Shown here: positions 32,999 to 43,788 of the stretch, piece by piece | How positions within the stretch are numbered: the first letter of the stretch is position 1 | How the letters are laid out: each line of letters opens with the position of its first letter | From: Tilletia caries | Lineage: Eukaryota > Basidiomycota > Exobasidiomycetes > Tilletiales > Tilletiaceae | DNA length: 64,000 bases | Reading direction: 5' to 3' | NCBI GenBank assembly: GCA_032718865.1 | Contig: JALUTQ010000041.1 | Span: 310,001-374,000 of the forward strand | Made by a program: the position numbers and the translations under genes | The notes under the pieces: model-generated | Databases searched by the model: none | Seen by the model: only the letters and a program-made list of their open reading frames with translations | Told to the model about the DNA's origin: nothing

Positions 32999-33483
32999 TG
33001 GAACAAATCGCCGCCACCACAGCGGCCATCAGAGCCTCCCTTCAGAGATTGTTCGACAACTTCAACACATACGCAGAACGAGCCAGGCTCGAGCATGCCT
33101 CCTCCGCAGCGCCTACCATCAAGGAAAACGAGCTTCTCCTCGCCCACGTCTTCGAAGAGAGCGTGCGCACGCAGAAGGAAGACAATGCAAGGAGGGAACA
33201 GAAAGAACAGTGGGAAGCCACGCTCCTCGAATACGGGTGGCTCACGGACGAGTTGTTCGAGCAGCAGCGCATATTGGAGGCACTGGACGCCAGTACGCGA
33301 AAACAGCCTCGTGGTGGCCGGCCTTCTCAGGCCAGTGAAGCGAGCGACGGAGCTGGTGATCCAGGCACGATCGTGAAGCGCGGCGGTACGAGTCATCCCG
33401 AGAAGGAGCAACAGCAACAGCTCAAGGATCTTCCCGGAGTAGATCCCCGGAGCCCGGACTCCGGGTGTAAGAATTACGGCTGA
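32999..33483 (+). pseudogene. Uncharacterised coiled-coil protein, 3' end replaced by insertions
   Basis: ATG at 32999 opens 161 codons of codon-biased sequence. Residues about 20-100 are strongly helical and charged (coiled coil likely, e.g. EQKEQWEATLLEYGWLTDEL), then a Gly/Ser/Lys-rich tail. The last ~15 codons come from foreign DNA: a CCGGAG-type repeat (about 33433-33465), then the first 18 bases of solo LTR 2. The native 3' end is therefore lost or lies beyond 34694. Function unknown. Confidence 0.45.
33461..33465. repeat. Target-site duplication CCGGG, left of solo LTR 2
   Basis: Five bases identical to 34690-34694. Confidence 0.8.
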
Positions 33484-33688
33484 GTGTGCTGATCAGTCGT
33501 AGCCACTCTTCCATATTCTACTAGTTATCCCAGAATTACTACTTCTGTTAGTTCCTATTAGTCTCCCTCAACGTTCATAGAAGTGTGGGCATCAATGCTG
33601 AATTGTTGTTGCACCATCACTTAGTGAATAATGGGTTTGAGCATGGTGGTGTATAACAACCAACCGGTTATGCCAACTTATGACTGCA

Positions 33689-33750
33689 TAGTCTAGTTGG
33701 TAATATGGTTGGCTAAAATTTGAGTCGACAAAAGGTCGTGTGTTCGAACC
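33689..33750 (+). promoter_or_regulatory. tRNA-like box A/box B inside solo LTR 2
   Basis: TAGTCTAGTTGG (33689-33700) fits a box A consensus and TGTTCGAACC fits box B. Here the box B end is partly duplicated (TTCGAACCTCGAATCC). The surrounding CGACAAAAGG and CCTTTTGTCG form a perfect ten-base stem. Confidence 0.45.
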
Positions 33751-34344
33751 TCGAATCCTTTTGTCGGAGACTTTTTGGTTATCAATTCTTTTTGCCTCAC
33801 GTTTATTTCCTCACTCACCACCCACTAGCCGCTATTTCCGGCGACGCGAGTCGAGCGTCCGTGCACCACCCGCACGTAACCTGCAGGGCGCAATGCCGCA
33901 ATCACCGTTTCATCTTCTTTCACTAACTTGCCCCTATCCCTGACTTCCTCTCCCGTGCACCACCCGCACGGTAGCCGTAGGGCGCAATCACCATTCACCT
34001 TCTCATCTTTCTCATTGACTCGCGCACTGCCTGTCCCCCTTTTTTCCTTCTTCCTTCTTCCTTCTTCCTTCTTCCTTCTTCCTTCTTCCTTCTTCCTTCT
34101 TCCTTCTTCCTTCTTCCTTCTTCCTTCTTCCTTCTTTCACACCCGCACTGCTTGTCCCCATTTTTCTCTATCACACCCGCACTGCTTGTCCCCCTTTTTT
34201 ACTATCAAGTGTCGACTACCCCCGTTCCTATGTCACTGATTTGACTGTGTCTGTACTCAGATAAGGTTGTGTCGACAGAGTGACTGGCACAGTGGCACCG
34301 CGCAGTGTGCTGCGCACTGCTGCGCACCAGGGAAACCTGAAAGG

Positions 34345-34351
34345 TATAAAA
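34345..34351 (+). promoter_or_regulatory. LTR TATA box
   Basis: TATAAAA in the conserved part of the LTR, about 340 bp before its 3' end; a plausible U3 promoter. Confidence 0.55.
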
Positions 34352-34694
34352 GGAGCGCCCCTCTCGCCCTTTCCTCCCTTTCTGTCCCCCCAGCTCTTTC
34401 CTCTCACACTTCCAGACAACTAACTTAGCAATCACAGATCATTGCAGAGTTAAGTCTACGGTGTGAAGTCTGAGTCTCATAAAGTTTCAACAAGTGATTG
34501 AGAGAGCTATTTTTTCACACACCTGTAGGACCACTAGTATACTGGTTAGTTATTTGAACATAGTAGACGTAGGCCAAAGTTCAGCAGCGTGTCACTTCTG
34601 TCTCCATAAAACGAGCGGTACTACACGTGGACTGTCCAATACCGAAATCTATTGTGCTCGCAACAACCTTACAACTGGGGAATCTTACACCGGG

Positions 34695-35078
34695 GCGGCG
34701 CTCCGCTCAGCTCCGTCTGCCTTCGCAACGGAGTGTGGTTGGTCAGTTGACTTCTCTGCTTAGTCTATCGCTTCTCATCATTGTAATCAGGCTTGTAGAT
34801 CACACGTGTGGTTAATGTATGACAATGGGCAAGATGGCCACTGTGATTTCTTTCTCACAGTGGGCCCATCGGAGGTAGCCTCTTTGGTTTCTGATTCGTT
34901 CTGCGGCTCGCGCGCTTCCCACTTCTCTGGAGGAGTAGCGGGATGAGGACGTAGGTCAGCATGGCTGTAGGACTCAGCACGCGCGTGGGGAGCCGCTGGA
35001 TGGAATCAGGCTACCACAACTGCCCATTGGCGACGCCAGAGGAGAGTAGATACTCACGTTAACAACGATAAAGGCTCC
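34695..35078. other. Flank of the tyrosine-recombinase retroelement
   Basis: No coding frame. It may contain the 3' terminal sequence of the retroelement (minus-strand sense), but no terminal repeat could be paired with the other side. Confidence 0.35.
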
Positions 35079-36433
35079 TCAGACGCGGACGTGCGTCGCC
35101 TGTAGGTCGGTGGTAAGGAGGGGGGCGAGGATCTCCGCGTGCTCGCGCACGTACCTCTTCCAGGTGCTGGAGTTCCACCTGCCATGTATCATGGCTTTAT
35201 CTGGCGCCATGCCGCGCTTCAGAAGCGTCGTGCAGCCTCCGATTCGCATGGAGTGGCCATGAATCTCCGTCGCGCCGACTCTGCGCGCGATCTCAGCGAT
35301 CTTGGTGAGGAAGGTGTCCTTCGTGAGGCTCACGAGGTCGTTTCCCTTCCTGTAAGCAAAGAGTGGGGTTTGGTCTGGTTGTGTGGCAGGGTTCCTCATC
35401 GTGTGAAGCGTGAGGAGGCCAATTGAATCTGCTGGGCGTGGTTGGGAGACGAGGACGACGGATTCACCGTGGTGCTGTGTCTTTGTACGAGGGATCTTGG
35501 CTGTGACCGTCAGGATTGCGCCTACCATCTCCGTGGTGATGTCGGCACGGGTCACGTTCCGGGATGGGTGGAAGGGCTCGTCACCGACCACGAGTTCTCC
35601 TAGACGGAACAGGCCCCATACGCCGCAAGTGGCTGTCGCTGCCACTGCCAGCTCGAGGGGATCGTCAAGCTTGGCCGCCGGGAGGACCTGACGAAGCCAT
35701 TCCTCCGTCATCGGGGCTGTGGGTGGTCGAGGGGTTGCGTGTACTTTGCGCCGCGTTTGACGAGCCTCATCCGATCGTCGTCGATTAGCCAGGGGACGCC
35801 GTTGAGGGTATGCCAGGCTTTGAGGCCACAGACCCAGTCCTTGAGATACCCTCCGCTCTTGATACCGGCGGCTTCAGCGATCCATAGCTCGACGAGCTCA
35901 GGGTTGGCCGGCGAGCGTCGATCCTCTTCGATGTTGTGACGGTCGCAGAAGTTGTGCCATTGGGCGACGGCTGTGCTGTAGCTGCTCTTGGTCCCAACAG
36001 CGAAGGAGGACAGGATGACTTGTCTGACTTGGGCGTCTTGGGTGATTGATCGCGATGAGCTGGAAGGCTGGGCGGCTGGGGTCCACAACTCGAAGTGGAG
36101 GTCTCCTGGGATCTGGTCTGGACGGTTGGCAGTTGGTTTGACCACAATTGTGTTTGGGTTAAAGCGTCTAGTTGTGATGGACTTCGTTTTCGCCTTGGGC
36201 AAGGTGAACACGAGAGCCGGGGTGGGGAGAGGAGGTTTCGAGATGGTACTGTCTCGGATGGTGTCGGCCACCGGCTCGTCCGGATGATGATGCGTCTTCA
36301 CTTGCTCGCTCGAGGTGCTCGTGGCAGCTGCAGTCGTCTCAGCTATCGACTTGGTCGTCTTCTGGACGCTCAGTCTCTCCTTCTGCTGGTCAAGCAGAAC
36401 TTCCCACTTCTTTCGAATGGGGGGGGGCAGCAT
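35079..36433 (-). pseudogene. Tyrosine recombinase of the DIRS-like element (one frameshift)
   Basis: Integrates circular cDNA in this class of elements. The N-terminal part (36433-35708) includes a Ser/Thr/Pro leader and a SAM-like core-binding domain (SSYSTAVAQWHNFCDRH). The catalytic part (35711-35079) has the first Arg in LFRLGEL, the HxxR box HSMRIGG, the second His/Trp in HGRW and the nucleophile Tyr in WKRYVREH. All residues needed are present, but the two parts are out of frame at about 35708 (one base missing in a C run). Confidence 0.8.
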
Positions 36434-36511
36434 GGGGCCTAAGCAGGGTTTTTAGGTCGATCTCCTGGAGGGTCATCGTCTCCTCCGTCTTCAGCTTTAT
36501 GCGTGGTAGGT

Positions 36512-37035
36512 CTACCAGCTCGCCTGGAACCAGCGGCGAAGGTCTGGTGCCATTGTCGGTCTCGGGAGGCGAGGGAGAGTTGATGACGACTTTCCCCTTG
36601 ACGGCGCGTCTGCTCTTTGTGAGTGTGTGTCCACCCACTTGAGCTGGATCGACAGTCTGGCCTCTGATTCATGGCGAGCCACTCGCTCCAGGACTTGATT
36701 GGCTTCGTCCGCTGCCATTCGTCCTTTCTTGAACGCTCCGAACACGGCTGTGTTGTCGGTGTGGACGAGAATCCTTTGGTTCTTGTAGCCCATCGCCACC
36801 ACAGTAAGGACAGCCAGCTCCAAGGCCAGAGCTTCGATAGTCTTGATGTCTGATTTGGCGACGAACTCGCTCACAAACCTTAGAATGTCGAAGCCCAGGG
36901 GGCGTCCTTTTCTGGCTCCCAAGGCCAGCCAAGCTTGGCGGAGATGTCGTCGATGTCCTGAATGCCCATGTGGTAACCGTCCTGGCTGTGGGGCTGTAGG
37001 CGAATGGTGTGCTCGTAATTCTCTGTGTATTCAGT
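36512..37035 (-). pseudogene. RNase H domain of the DIRS-like element
   Basis: Reads HTDNTAVFGAF (second catalytic Asp), with the Glu in IEALALELAVL and a late Asp in RADAPSR. Upstream, in a second frame, lies the RT/RNase H connection ending LGWPWEPEKDAPWAS. A frameshift separates the two near 36900. Confidence 0.7.
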
Positions 37036-37043
37036 GCCGTCAC
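37036..37043. repeat. Target-site duplication, left (GCCGTCAC)
   Basis: Matches 37726-37733 (GCCGTCAG) at seven of eight bases. Confidence 0.6.
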
Positions 37044-37725
37044 TAAGGTTGTCCCCGGAGTTGACGCGGATCTGGGGTTTTGCGGACTCCGTACTCCTCC
37101 GACGGAGGGCTCCGCCGGAGGCGGAGCAGGGAGCTCACTTTTGAGAAATTTTTGATCTTAAAAAAGCACGGAGTCCGCCTGGAGGACTCCGCCGGAATCT
37201 ACGCGGAGCGCGGAGCCCAATCCTGAGCCCACTAGCCAAAAGTACGGAGCGCGGAGTCGTCAAAACTGTGTGAAAACTCCGGCGGAATTTCCGCGGAATT
37301 CCGAGAAAATAGACATCGTCGAGACACGCGCAGGGGATAAAACAGGCGTCATCATCCGTTGAGAGCTTCAAGATAGCACTGGAGTCAACACTGCAACAAT
37401 GTCGGATGGTGAATGTATAGCTCTGATTGTGTTAGAGTCATTCTGAGAGCAAATTATACCACCACTGCGCTCCGACGGAATTCCGCGGAATTCCGAGCTC
37501 TCCGCATACACGGAGCACGGAGGAGCATTATGAAAACGCACAGAAAAAACGCGGAGCGCGGAGCTGGGATTTCAACTTTTGTATAATTCCGTCTGAACGC
37601 GGAGCTGGCTTTTTTCAGCTCCGTCTTAGTCTGCGGAGGCGGAGCTCGCCTCAAAAAGTCACAATTCCGGCGGAATTTGGAAGTGCGGAGGCGGAGCCCT
37701 CCGCGTTACGCCGGGGACAACCTTA
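37044..37725. mobile_element. Non-autonomous hAT-like element inserted in the RT/RNase H junction
   Basis: 682 bp with terminal inverted repeats TAAGGTTGTCCCCGG / CCGGGGACAACCTTA and near-perfect 8-bp flanking duplications. The interior is rich in GGAGCGCGGAG and CGGCGGAATT words in both orientations. No coding. Removing it restores a continuous retroelement frame (ending TSADG before, TEYTENYEH after). Confidence 0.75.
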
Positions 37726-37733
37726 GCCGTCAG

Positions 37734-38027
37734 CGCTGGTCCAGATTCCAGAAGGTGCGTCCACCTGTGTGCTTTGGTGTTGGGTCAATCGGCTGGCGTA
37801 GCTTGCTTCGCTTTGTGTTAAGCAGCTCCAGTTCTCCTTTTGGGACTCGGAGGAATATGTTGTCGTCAACCCAGTGGGCTGTGGTGGCGATGCCAGCTGC
37901 TCGGATGATATCCGCGGAAGCATCAGCGAAGAGGCCGTAGGCTCCGCAGGGCCGAGACCGAACGCGAGGAAGAGGTCGACGTAGAACTGTCCATCCCATT
38001 CCACGACAGTGGAGGCTAAGGATGAGC
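37734..38027 (-). pseudogene. Reverse transcriptase palm of the DIRS-like element
   Basis: Contains GLFADASADII and the catalytic box HWVDDNIF (VDD in place of the more familiar YxDD), followed by a basic connection. A one-base slip just before GLFADAS splits the frame. Confidence 0.75.
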
Positions 38028-38035
38028 ACGGAGTA
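38028..38035. repeat. Flanking octamer ACGGAGTA, left
   Basis: Identical to 38578-38585. Removing one copy and the intervening DNA restores a seamless RT frame (FQKVYSVLILS). Confidence 0.65.
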
Positions 38036-38577
38036 AGCCCCGGAGCGGCTTTGCAGGAGCGCCCCGGTTATCCGGGGCCGCACTCCGGGGGGGAGCCGGG
38101 AGTACGGAGTGAGAATCAGGAGGTTACCTCACCGTTGCCGGAGTACGGAGCTGACTTTTCAGCATTGTACGAAATTCCCCGGAGTACGGAGCTGACCTCT
38201 GGGCGTTGCAAAAATTCCCCGGAGTACGGAGTAAATACCTGCGAAATGTGACGGAGTACGGAGTTACCCCCGGAGTCCGGGGCGCTCCGGGACCTCCGCA
38301 TTTTCCTCGTAAAGAAGATATTTTCCCATAAACATGAGTATTTTGAGGGTATTTTGGGGTCAATTCTCAAAATTCATTTTTAAAAATCTCATCTCGCAGT
38401 CTAAATCTGACCAAAGCAACTCTTCAAGCGCTCTCAGACTGTTTTCTTAAGCACAGCTGCTACAAGCTTGATCACCAGCATACACATTTCTGAAATGATA
38501 CCATATTTGGAATTTGTGAGATCATCTCCCGGAGTACGGAGATCCCCCGGAGTATCCGGGCTCCGTAGCTACGGAGT
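38036..38577. mobile_element. Second small element inserted in the RT gene (GGAGTACGGAG-rich)
   Basis: 542 bp with perfect 8-bp flanking repeats and an interior carrying at least eight copies of GGAGTACGGAG within CCCCGG-rich ends, around an AT-rich core (38310-38510). Terminal inverted similarity is weak (AGCCCCGGA / TCCGGGCT, offset). Non-coding. Related in base composition to the element at 37044-37725. Confidence 0.65.
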
Positions 38578-38585
38578 ACGGAGTA

Positions 38586-39023
38586 GACTTTCTGAAAGCA
38601 CCAGGTCGTCGGCCACTCGTCTGGATTGAGAGTTGAGTTGACCGAAGGGCAGGTGTCGGAGCCGTGGCTGAAATCCTGAATCGGCCTGTATTTGCCGTTC
38701 GCTTTGAGGCGAAGGCCAAGGGGAGAGGTCTGGAAATTGTCGCCGACGATGCGCTTGAGCGCGAAGGAGTCGAACGGCCCAGCGTATCGCCCGGCAGCGA
38801 GCTCCTTGGAGAAGATCTTCTTGACTTCGTCTGGGAGGAGAAGGGCGGACTGGTGATGTTTAACAATGTACGTATTGGCCGGAGGCTTAATGCCGATGTC
38901 GAGACCTTCTTTGAGGGCTGGTACGATTTGTCCGTATTTACCAAGGAGGTCGTGTTTGTTGAGGAGCTCAAGCCACCCCTTAGGCTCGAGCCGAAGGGCT
39001 CGAGGGAGGTGGTGCGCTCGTAG
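38586..39023 (-). pseudogene. Reverse transcriptase fingers of the DIRS-like element
   Basis: Reads GRYAGPFDSFALKRIVGDNF, then PLGLRLKANGKYRPIQDFSH and VNSTL. This is the fingers/palm entry typical of YR and related retroelements. Interrupted downstream by the 38036-38577 insertion. Confidence 0.78.
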
Positions 39024-39295
39024 CGAGAGTGCATCGGGACAAGGCGCAGCAAACGATGCGGAGCTACCATGTTAGATTTCGACCCGGCGTCGGCTCCCGC
39101 TGACCCGGTCTGGCTTCTAAGCTTGCCAATGAGAACTTGCGCTTGACCGCACTCGGTGCTGGCGTTCAGTATCAGACCTGCTTTTGCTAGGGATGAAGGG
39201 TAGAACGACTTGACTGAATGAATTACTAGGATGGAAGTCAGGGAGAAGGAAGTACATCGCGAATGCCTCTTTAAGGGGTGAATGTGATCCATCAC

Positions 39296-39655
39296 CGCCT
39301 GATCGGATTCGCGCCTCTGTCCGACTTCGATCTCAGCCCTAGCGTGCTGATATCCTAAGGTTTCCGCTAGCCTCAGAAACTCAGGCGTGTGTGTGTGCTG
39401 TAATGTCGCTCACGTGATGCTCTCTCGGCCGTAATGAATTGCTCAATGGCCAGAAGCCGCGGCGTGCACAAACACGCCTGAGCACACTTGCAAGGAGCGA
39501 CCCGGAGTGCCATTTCCACACAGAACTTAGACGAAATAGACCGCAATCCACCACTGTCTACCTATGTACATTTCTAGCTTGCTTCTGCTCCTTATTCTCA
39601 GCCTTCAGACAGCATATTGGACATTGAAAACGATGAAGTGGATTGCAGATAAATG
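39296..39655. other. No gene seen
   Basis: Sequence upstream of the RT fragment. It could hold the decayed 5' part of the retroelement, but no gag-like frame is recognisable. Confidence 0.35.
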
Positions 39656-40021
39656 CTATGCCAAGTGCCAACAATGAATAGGTGAAAGACATTCTTCTGG
39701 CTCGAGAAGTGAGAACGAGTGTGCTGTGTAAGTGGGAGGCCGGAGGACCGACAGCGGCTCGCTCGAGATTGCAGGAGAACACCGGTCATGGCTAGCCTGG
39801 TTGATGAGTCTGTCAACGTGAACGAGAAGTGAGTGAGTGAGTGAGTGAGTGAGAAGATCTGCGGCAGCCGAAGGTGGATGGGCACACATACCTTGAAGTT
39901 GTGGAGGGCCCTGCGATCGGTGTAAGAAAGGCAAACTGCAAAGGGAGAGAAGCAAGTAGACGTTGTGACCTGTGAGAGGAATGCAGAAGGGGAGGACAAG
40001 GAAGACGAGAGCATTGAGCAA
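39656..40021 (-). CDS. Possible small secreted protein (78 aa)
   Basis: Predicted exons 40021-39970, 39935-39892 and 39796-39656 join in phase. The first exon encodes a classic signal peptide (MLNALVFLVLPFCIPL). The mature part has a few cysteines and no recognised family. The second intron contains a GAGT/ACTC microsatellite. Evidence is only the hydrophobic start and consistent splice phases, so this is tentative. Confidence 0.35.
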   Translation of the reverse strand: MLNALVFLVLPFCIPLTGHNVYLLLSLCSLPFLHRSQGPPQLQGMCAHPPSAAADLLTHSLTHSLLVHVDRLINQASHDRCSPAISSEPLSVLRPPTYTAHSFSLLEPEECLSPIHCWHLA

Positions 40022-40685
40022 GCAGCGACATCTAGGTACGCGTCGTGTTGGGCGCGAGAGGCAAAGGGCTCAAAGAAGATAAGCGGAAGTGTAGCAGATG
40101 TTAGCTGTATGAGAAAGGAAACAAAAGTGGGACTTGGGAGCTGTCAGCTGGATGTGAGGAGTTTGAATACTGCGCACTGCGGAGACAAGAGGAGGAGGTC
40201 AGTGGACGCAATTCTCCGAACTAACCAAGCAGCAGCGCGCAGATAGGATGCTTGAGAGGATGACAGTATGCGTATGTGCTCATCGTGAGTTTGGTCGAGG
40301 TGCGAGGATGAAGTGTGACGAGGGGTCAGGTATGTGAGTGGTGGATTCGGTCAATTTTGTCTAAGTCCCCTGCGGAGGTGGCAGTCCGGGTAGCTCCTTA
40401 CAAGTGTTCTCAGGCTGTCTATCGCGGTGTCTCTGTCTGCTCTCTAAATGAATTCATCTCGGCCGATAAATTTGCCACGTGACACTGCGGCAACGCCGTT
40501 GCCGCGACCGCATAGACACGCCTGAGTCAATGAGGCTAGGTTTCCGCTCTTATCGAGAGTTCTTAGCCATTCCCTGTTCGCATCATCCTTGTCATCCCCT
40601 GGTCTCCTTGTCCCAGGAACCGTCGGGTCTGAGCCGGTCTGCTCGGGCCGGGGCAAAACTCCAACAGACTTGACGCTTGACGCTT
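40022..40685. other. No gene seen
   Basis: Unique spacer between the possible secreted gene and copy B. It ends in a TTGACGC repeat at the edge of the duplication. Confidence 0.4.
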
Positions 40686-41254
40686 GACTTTGACTCACAC
40701 TCACTCACTCGATTCACGAAGCTCACAAATGGCACGCTAGCTAGCGGAGTTCCACCTCCATCGGCAACGCACTTCCGATCGAATGTCTCACTTCCGCCCT
40801 TTTAGATATTGCTTCTTTCTTTCTCCCGGCCGCAACAGTCCGGCCGGAGACCGCAGACCGCCGCAGTCCGCAGTCAGTGCCGTGCCTGGCGCCTGGCCGA
40901 CGAACAACGACCAACGCAACGCCGGCCGAGGCACAGATGAAAGGAGCCAATATGATGGAAGCAGGGCCAACTTTCATTACACTTTCTCATCCGAAGTGGG
41001 AGTACACAACGTGCGTGACTGCCGGCGTGAGTGTGGGAATCAATCAATGTGGGATCGTTCCTTATATCCTTCAAGCGCTGGCTGAACGCTGAACACTCTC
41101 GCCGTCGCTGTCTGTCCGTCTGCGCGTTTCGGAGGAGGCCTTTCTGTGCAGAGTCCAGCTCCGGACGACCTTTGCTAACCCTTTCTCTTCTTCTGCTCAC
41201 TGGACTTCTCTCTCTTACCCGCTCGCCAGGAGAAACAGCACGGGCCTTTGCCCT

Positions 41255-42435
41255 TTGGGGAGGAATTACATTCACCCCTTCGACTTCTCTCTCTCTCTCT
41301 TCCGCATAGAAATAGATAGAGGCAGAGAGCATCGGCGGCAGGGTCCATCCGCAGAGGCTCACGCAGAACCGGAGGCAGCCGCCAACCCCGACTACTTCGA
41401 CTTTTCTCAGTTTGTGCTCAGCACAGACGATCAGACTTAGACGCAGGCAGCCCCTGCTTGCGATCAGCTCCACCAGCCATTCCGACTGTCAGATCTGGAT
41501 GCCGTCCCATCGTCATCCATAACACCAAACGGCCTTCTGCAGAGGAGGGTGGGTACGAAGCTGCCACCAGCACAGCTACAAACCGGATCCATCCTCTTCG
41601 ACTTCTCCTCCCTCTCCCACTCAGACCTCGAAACCTCTCCTCTTTCCCACGCGGGACATGGCCAACACGACTACGAGCACATTCCCAACAACGTCCACGT
41701 CCGCGCCGTCCTCATCTACCACATTGCCAGTCCCGACTCAGCCCTTCCAGCTCGAAACAACATCCGGCCACGTCCCTTCCCCCCATCAGCACTACCTTCC
41801 AGCCAGCTTCTACCACCGACTCCGCCGCCGATCCATCCCGCTCCGCCAAACGACGACGATCCATCGGCGCAACTGGAGACAGCGGACGAAAGTTTCGCAG
41901 AGTACAACTTCCCCACATCGCCCAAGGCGCCGTGCCCCTCCGCCCGAGCAGGTACCAAAACATCCACACCTATTCCATCGGCACTCCGGTCCTTCCTGCG
42001 TGCACAGGCCGAGGCCAATCGTAGCACCCGCTGTGGGATACGTACCGGGGCGATGCGAATCGGCAGGTGTGCCATCGGATCTTCGTTTGATATGGCTGCG
42101 AAGCGGCTCGGCACGGATGGCTTGGTGATTGAGCGGGAGATGGTGGATCGTGTCTCGTCCAAGGTGAGTTCTTGTTTGCACTGTTCTTGTTGGGAACGAG
42201 GACCTGACCCATGTCTCTTTGTCCGCTGCAATAGGTGTTCTATTTAATCAGTCGTTGAGAGCGCAGAGCGGCGTCGTCCTTCAGGCGAGGCGAGGCGAGG
42301 CGAGGCGAGGCGGGCGACTCCTTCATTCAGCTTATTTACAAACTGCACCTTGTCACAGCGTACAACTTGCGGGAAGATGGGCAGATAAAGGAGCAGGATA
42401 TGTATGACTTTTGGAGAATTGGTGAAAGGAAGTAG
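41255..42435 (+). pseudogene. Gene U, copy B (broken, internally deleted)
   Basis: Same gene as 18496-20068. It has the TAG after STDDQT (41438-41440), an extra base in HSDLE (about 41633) that shifts frame, and a ~410-bp deletion joining AEANRST directly to the C-terminal segment (about 42026). The last exon is intact and ends RIGERK near 42435. A GCGAG pentamer is repeated five times at about 42285-42310. Confidence 0.45.
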
Positions 42436-42510
42436 GTACATCCAGCTGCGAGCATTTGTCAAAGAGCCAGTGTTGGATGGGTCTTGGATATCAACCCTTC
42501 GTCACGGGAC

Positions 42511-43056
42511 CTAGGAGCGGCCGAAACGAAGATCCTCGCCCCAAGACTTCATCGAATTGCGGATAGTGTCGATGTTTGCCTGCACGCCGCCTGCTTGTTT
42601 GGTAAGTCGATCGATGGCGACTTGCTTGCGTTCTTCGGTTGTGCCTTCGAAGAATTTCATGTTGTTTGTCGCGTCATGGTATCGTTCGAGGGCTTTGTTC
42701 TGGTCCTCTGTTTGTGAAATTTGGGCAGCAGACCGTTACAGTGAGCAAGTGTAACGGCGATCATAAACAAGCTGAGTCTCTTGACAGCTTACTGAGCAGT
42801 TCTTGGAGATCCTCCAGGCTCAATTTCTCGAGGTTTGGAAGCGTTCTCTCTACACAAAATGCCATGTCAGTACGGCCTACTGGTGCGTGGATCAGAATCA
42901 AGGTACTAGGTACTCACTGAGGAAGCTCTCCGCGGTATGCTGCTCGAGATCCGCAGAAGCTGGCGCAGGGGCGCCCGCAACCATACCCAGCGCGATAGAA
43001 CCGATGAGGACGGCGGGGAGGAAGAAGGAGAGAGGGGAGAAGCGACGGATCTGCAT
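42511..43056 (-). CDS. Secreted 130-aa protein, copy B (intact)
   Basis: Family not recognised. Exons 43056-42918, 42849-42793, 42707-42511; phases agree, 130 aa. Signal peptide MQIRRFSPLSFFLPAVLIGS with likely cleavage after the ALGMVAG/APAPASA region. The mature protein is small, charged and helical (LEKLSLEDLQELL; NKALERYHEATNNMKFFGG), without cysteines. The last residues differ from copy C. A TATATATA box lies about 140 bp upstream (near 43195). Unlike copy A, exon 1 has no insertions. A secreted effector-like or cell-surface role is only a guess. Confidence 0.7.
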
Positions 43057-43788
43057 CGTGTTGCTGGGTGTGGGCGAGGCCGATGTCGAAGTGTTTGAAG
43101 GGTAGACTGCGGTAAGCAGAAGTGGATTGTGAGAGAAGGCGGAGGCACTGGTGAATGGTGCTAAAATCGATCCTGATGGTCATCAGAGGTCGGTATATAT
43201 ACCCTTTCTGTATGATAGGAACGTTTGCTGGATGATAGTATTGCCATCAGAAGGCGAGGGTTCAATGTGTGGGAGGGGTAAATGATTGTTCATGAAATGA
43301 GGTGAGAACGTTCAACGCCCCGAAGCCCCGACGCCCAGACTTGCCATCAGAAGGTTAGGATTCAAAGTATGAGGGGTGAATGATTGTTCATGAAAGGAGG
43401 TGAGAACGTTCAACGCCCCGAAGCCCTGACGCCCCGACGGGCAATGGTATATACGCAAAAGTGTATCGGCTCGATACGCCCCGAAGCGTCAATCCCAGAC
43501 CGAACTGCGTCCAGTCTTGACGAACAGCGTCGCGAGACGATCTCTGCGTTGGAAAGGGCCAGCCAGCAGCCGTCATTGCCGTACATAGCGACATTTCATC
43601 AGTACCTTGACTTAGATTGGGTCATTGATACTGACATGATATGAAATGGACTGGTCCTCTATCCGCAGAATTCCACGTCACGACGTTGACATTGACGGCC
43701 GTTCTCACTTCTCAGCTTCGTATGTACATACTGCCTCGATCGTCTCGACTGCCGTTCGTGCGCTAGAGGAAGGGGACACAATCACCTC

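Larger units (their letters stand above)
33466..34689 (+). mobile_element. Solo LTR 2 (1224 bp)
   Basis: Begins TGTAAG, ends CTTACA, flanked by CCGGG on both sides. Same family and orientation as solo LTR 1. It keeps a clean TATA box (TATAAAA, 34345-34351) in the context shared with LTR 1, and carries a long CTTCTTC-type microsatellite (about 34045-34136) that explains its greater length. Its target was a CCGGAG-rich sequence like the small elements at 37-38.6 kb. Confidence 0.88.
35079..39295 (-). mobile_element. Decayed DIRS-like (tyrosine-recombinase) retroelement
   Basis: On the minus strand the order is reverse transcriptase fingers (about 39023-38586), palm (about 38027-37734), RNase H (about 37035-36512) and tyrosine recombinase (36433-35079). 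That order of RT, RNase H and YR identifies a tyrosine-recombinase retroelement rather than an LTR element. At least three frameshifts and two insertions (37044-37725 and 38036-38577) interrupt it. No gag was recognised and terminal repeats were not found, so the true ends are open. Confidence 0.75.

Noticed and set aside
31101..34689. One complete LTR retrotransposon bounded by the two LTRs
   Set aside because: The LTRs have different target duplications and the 1.2 kb between them has no gag-pol coding.
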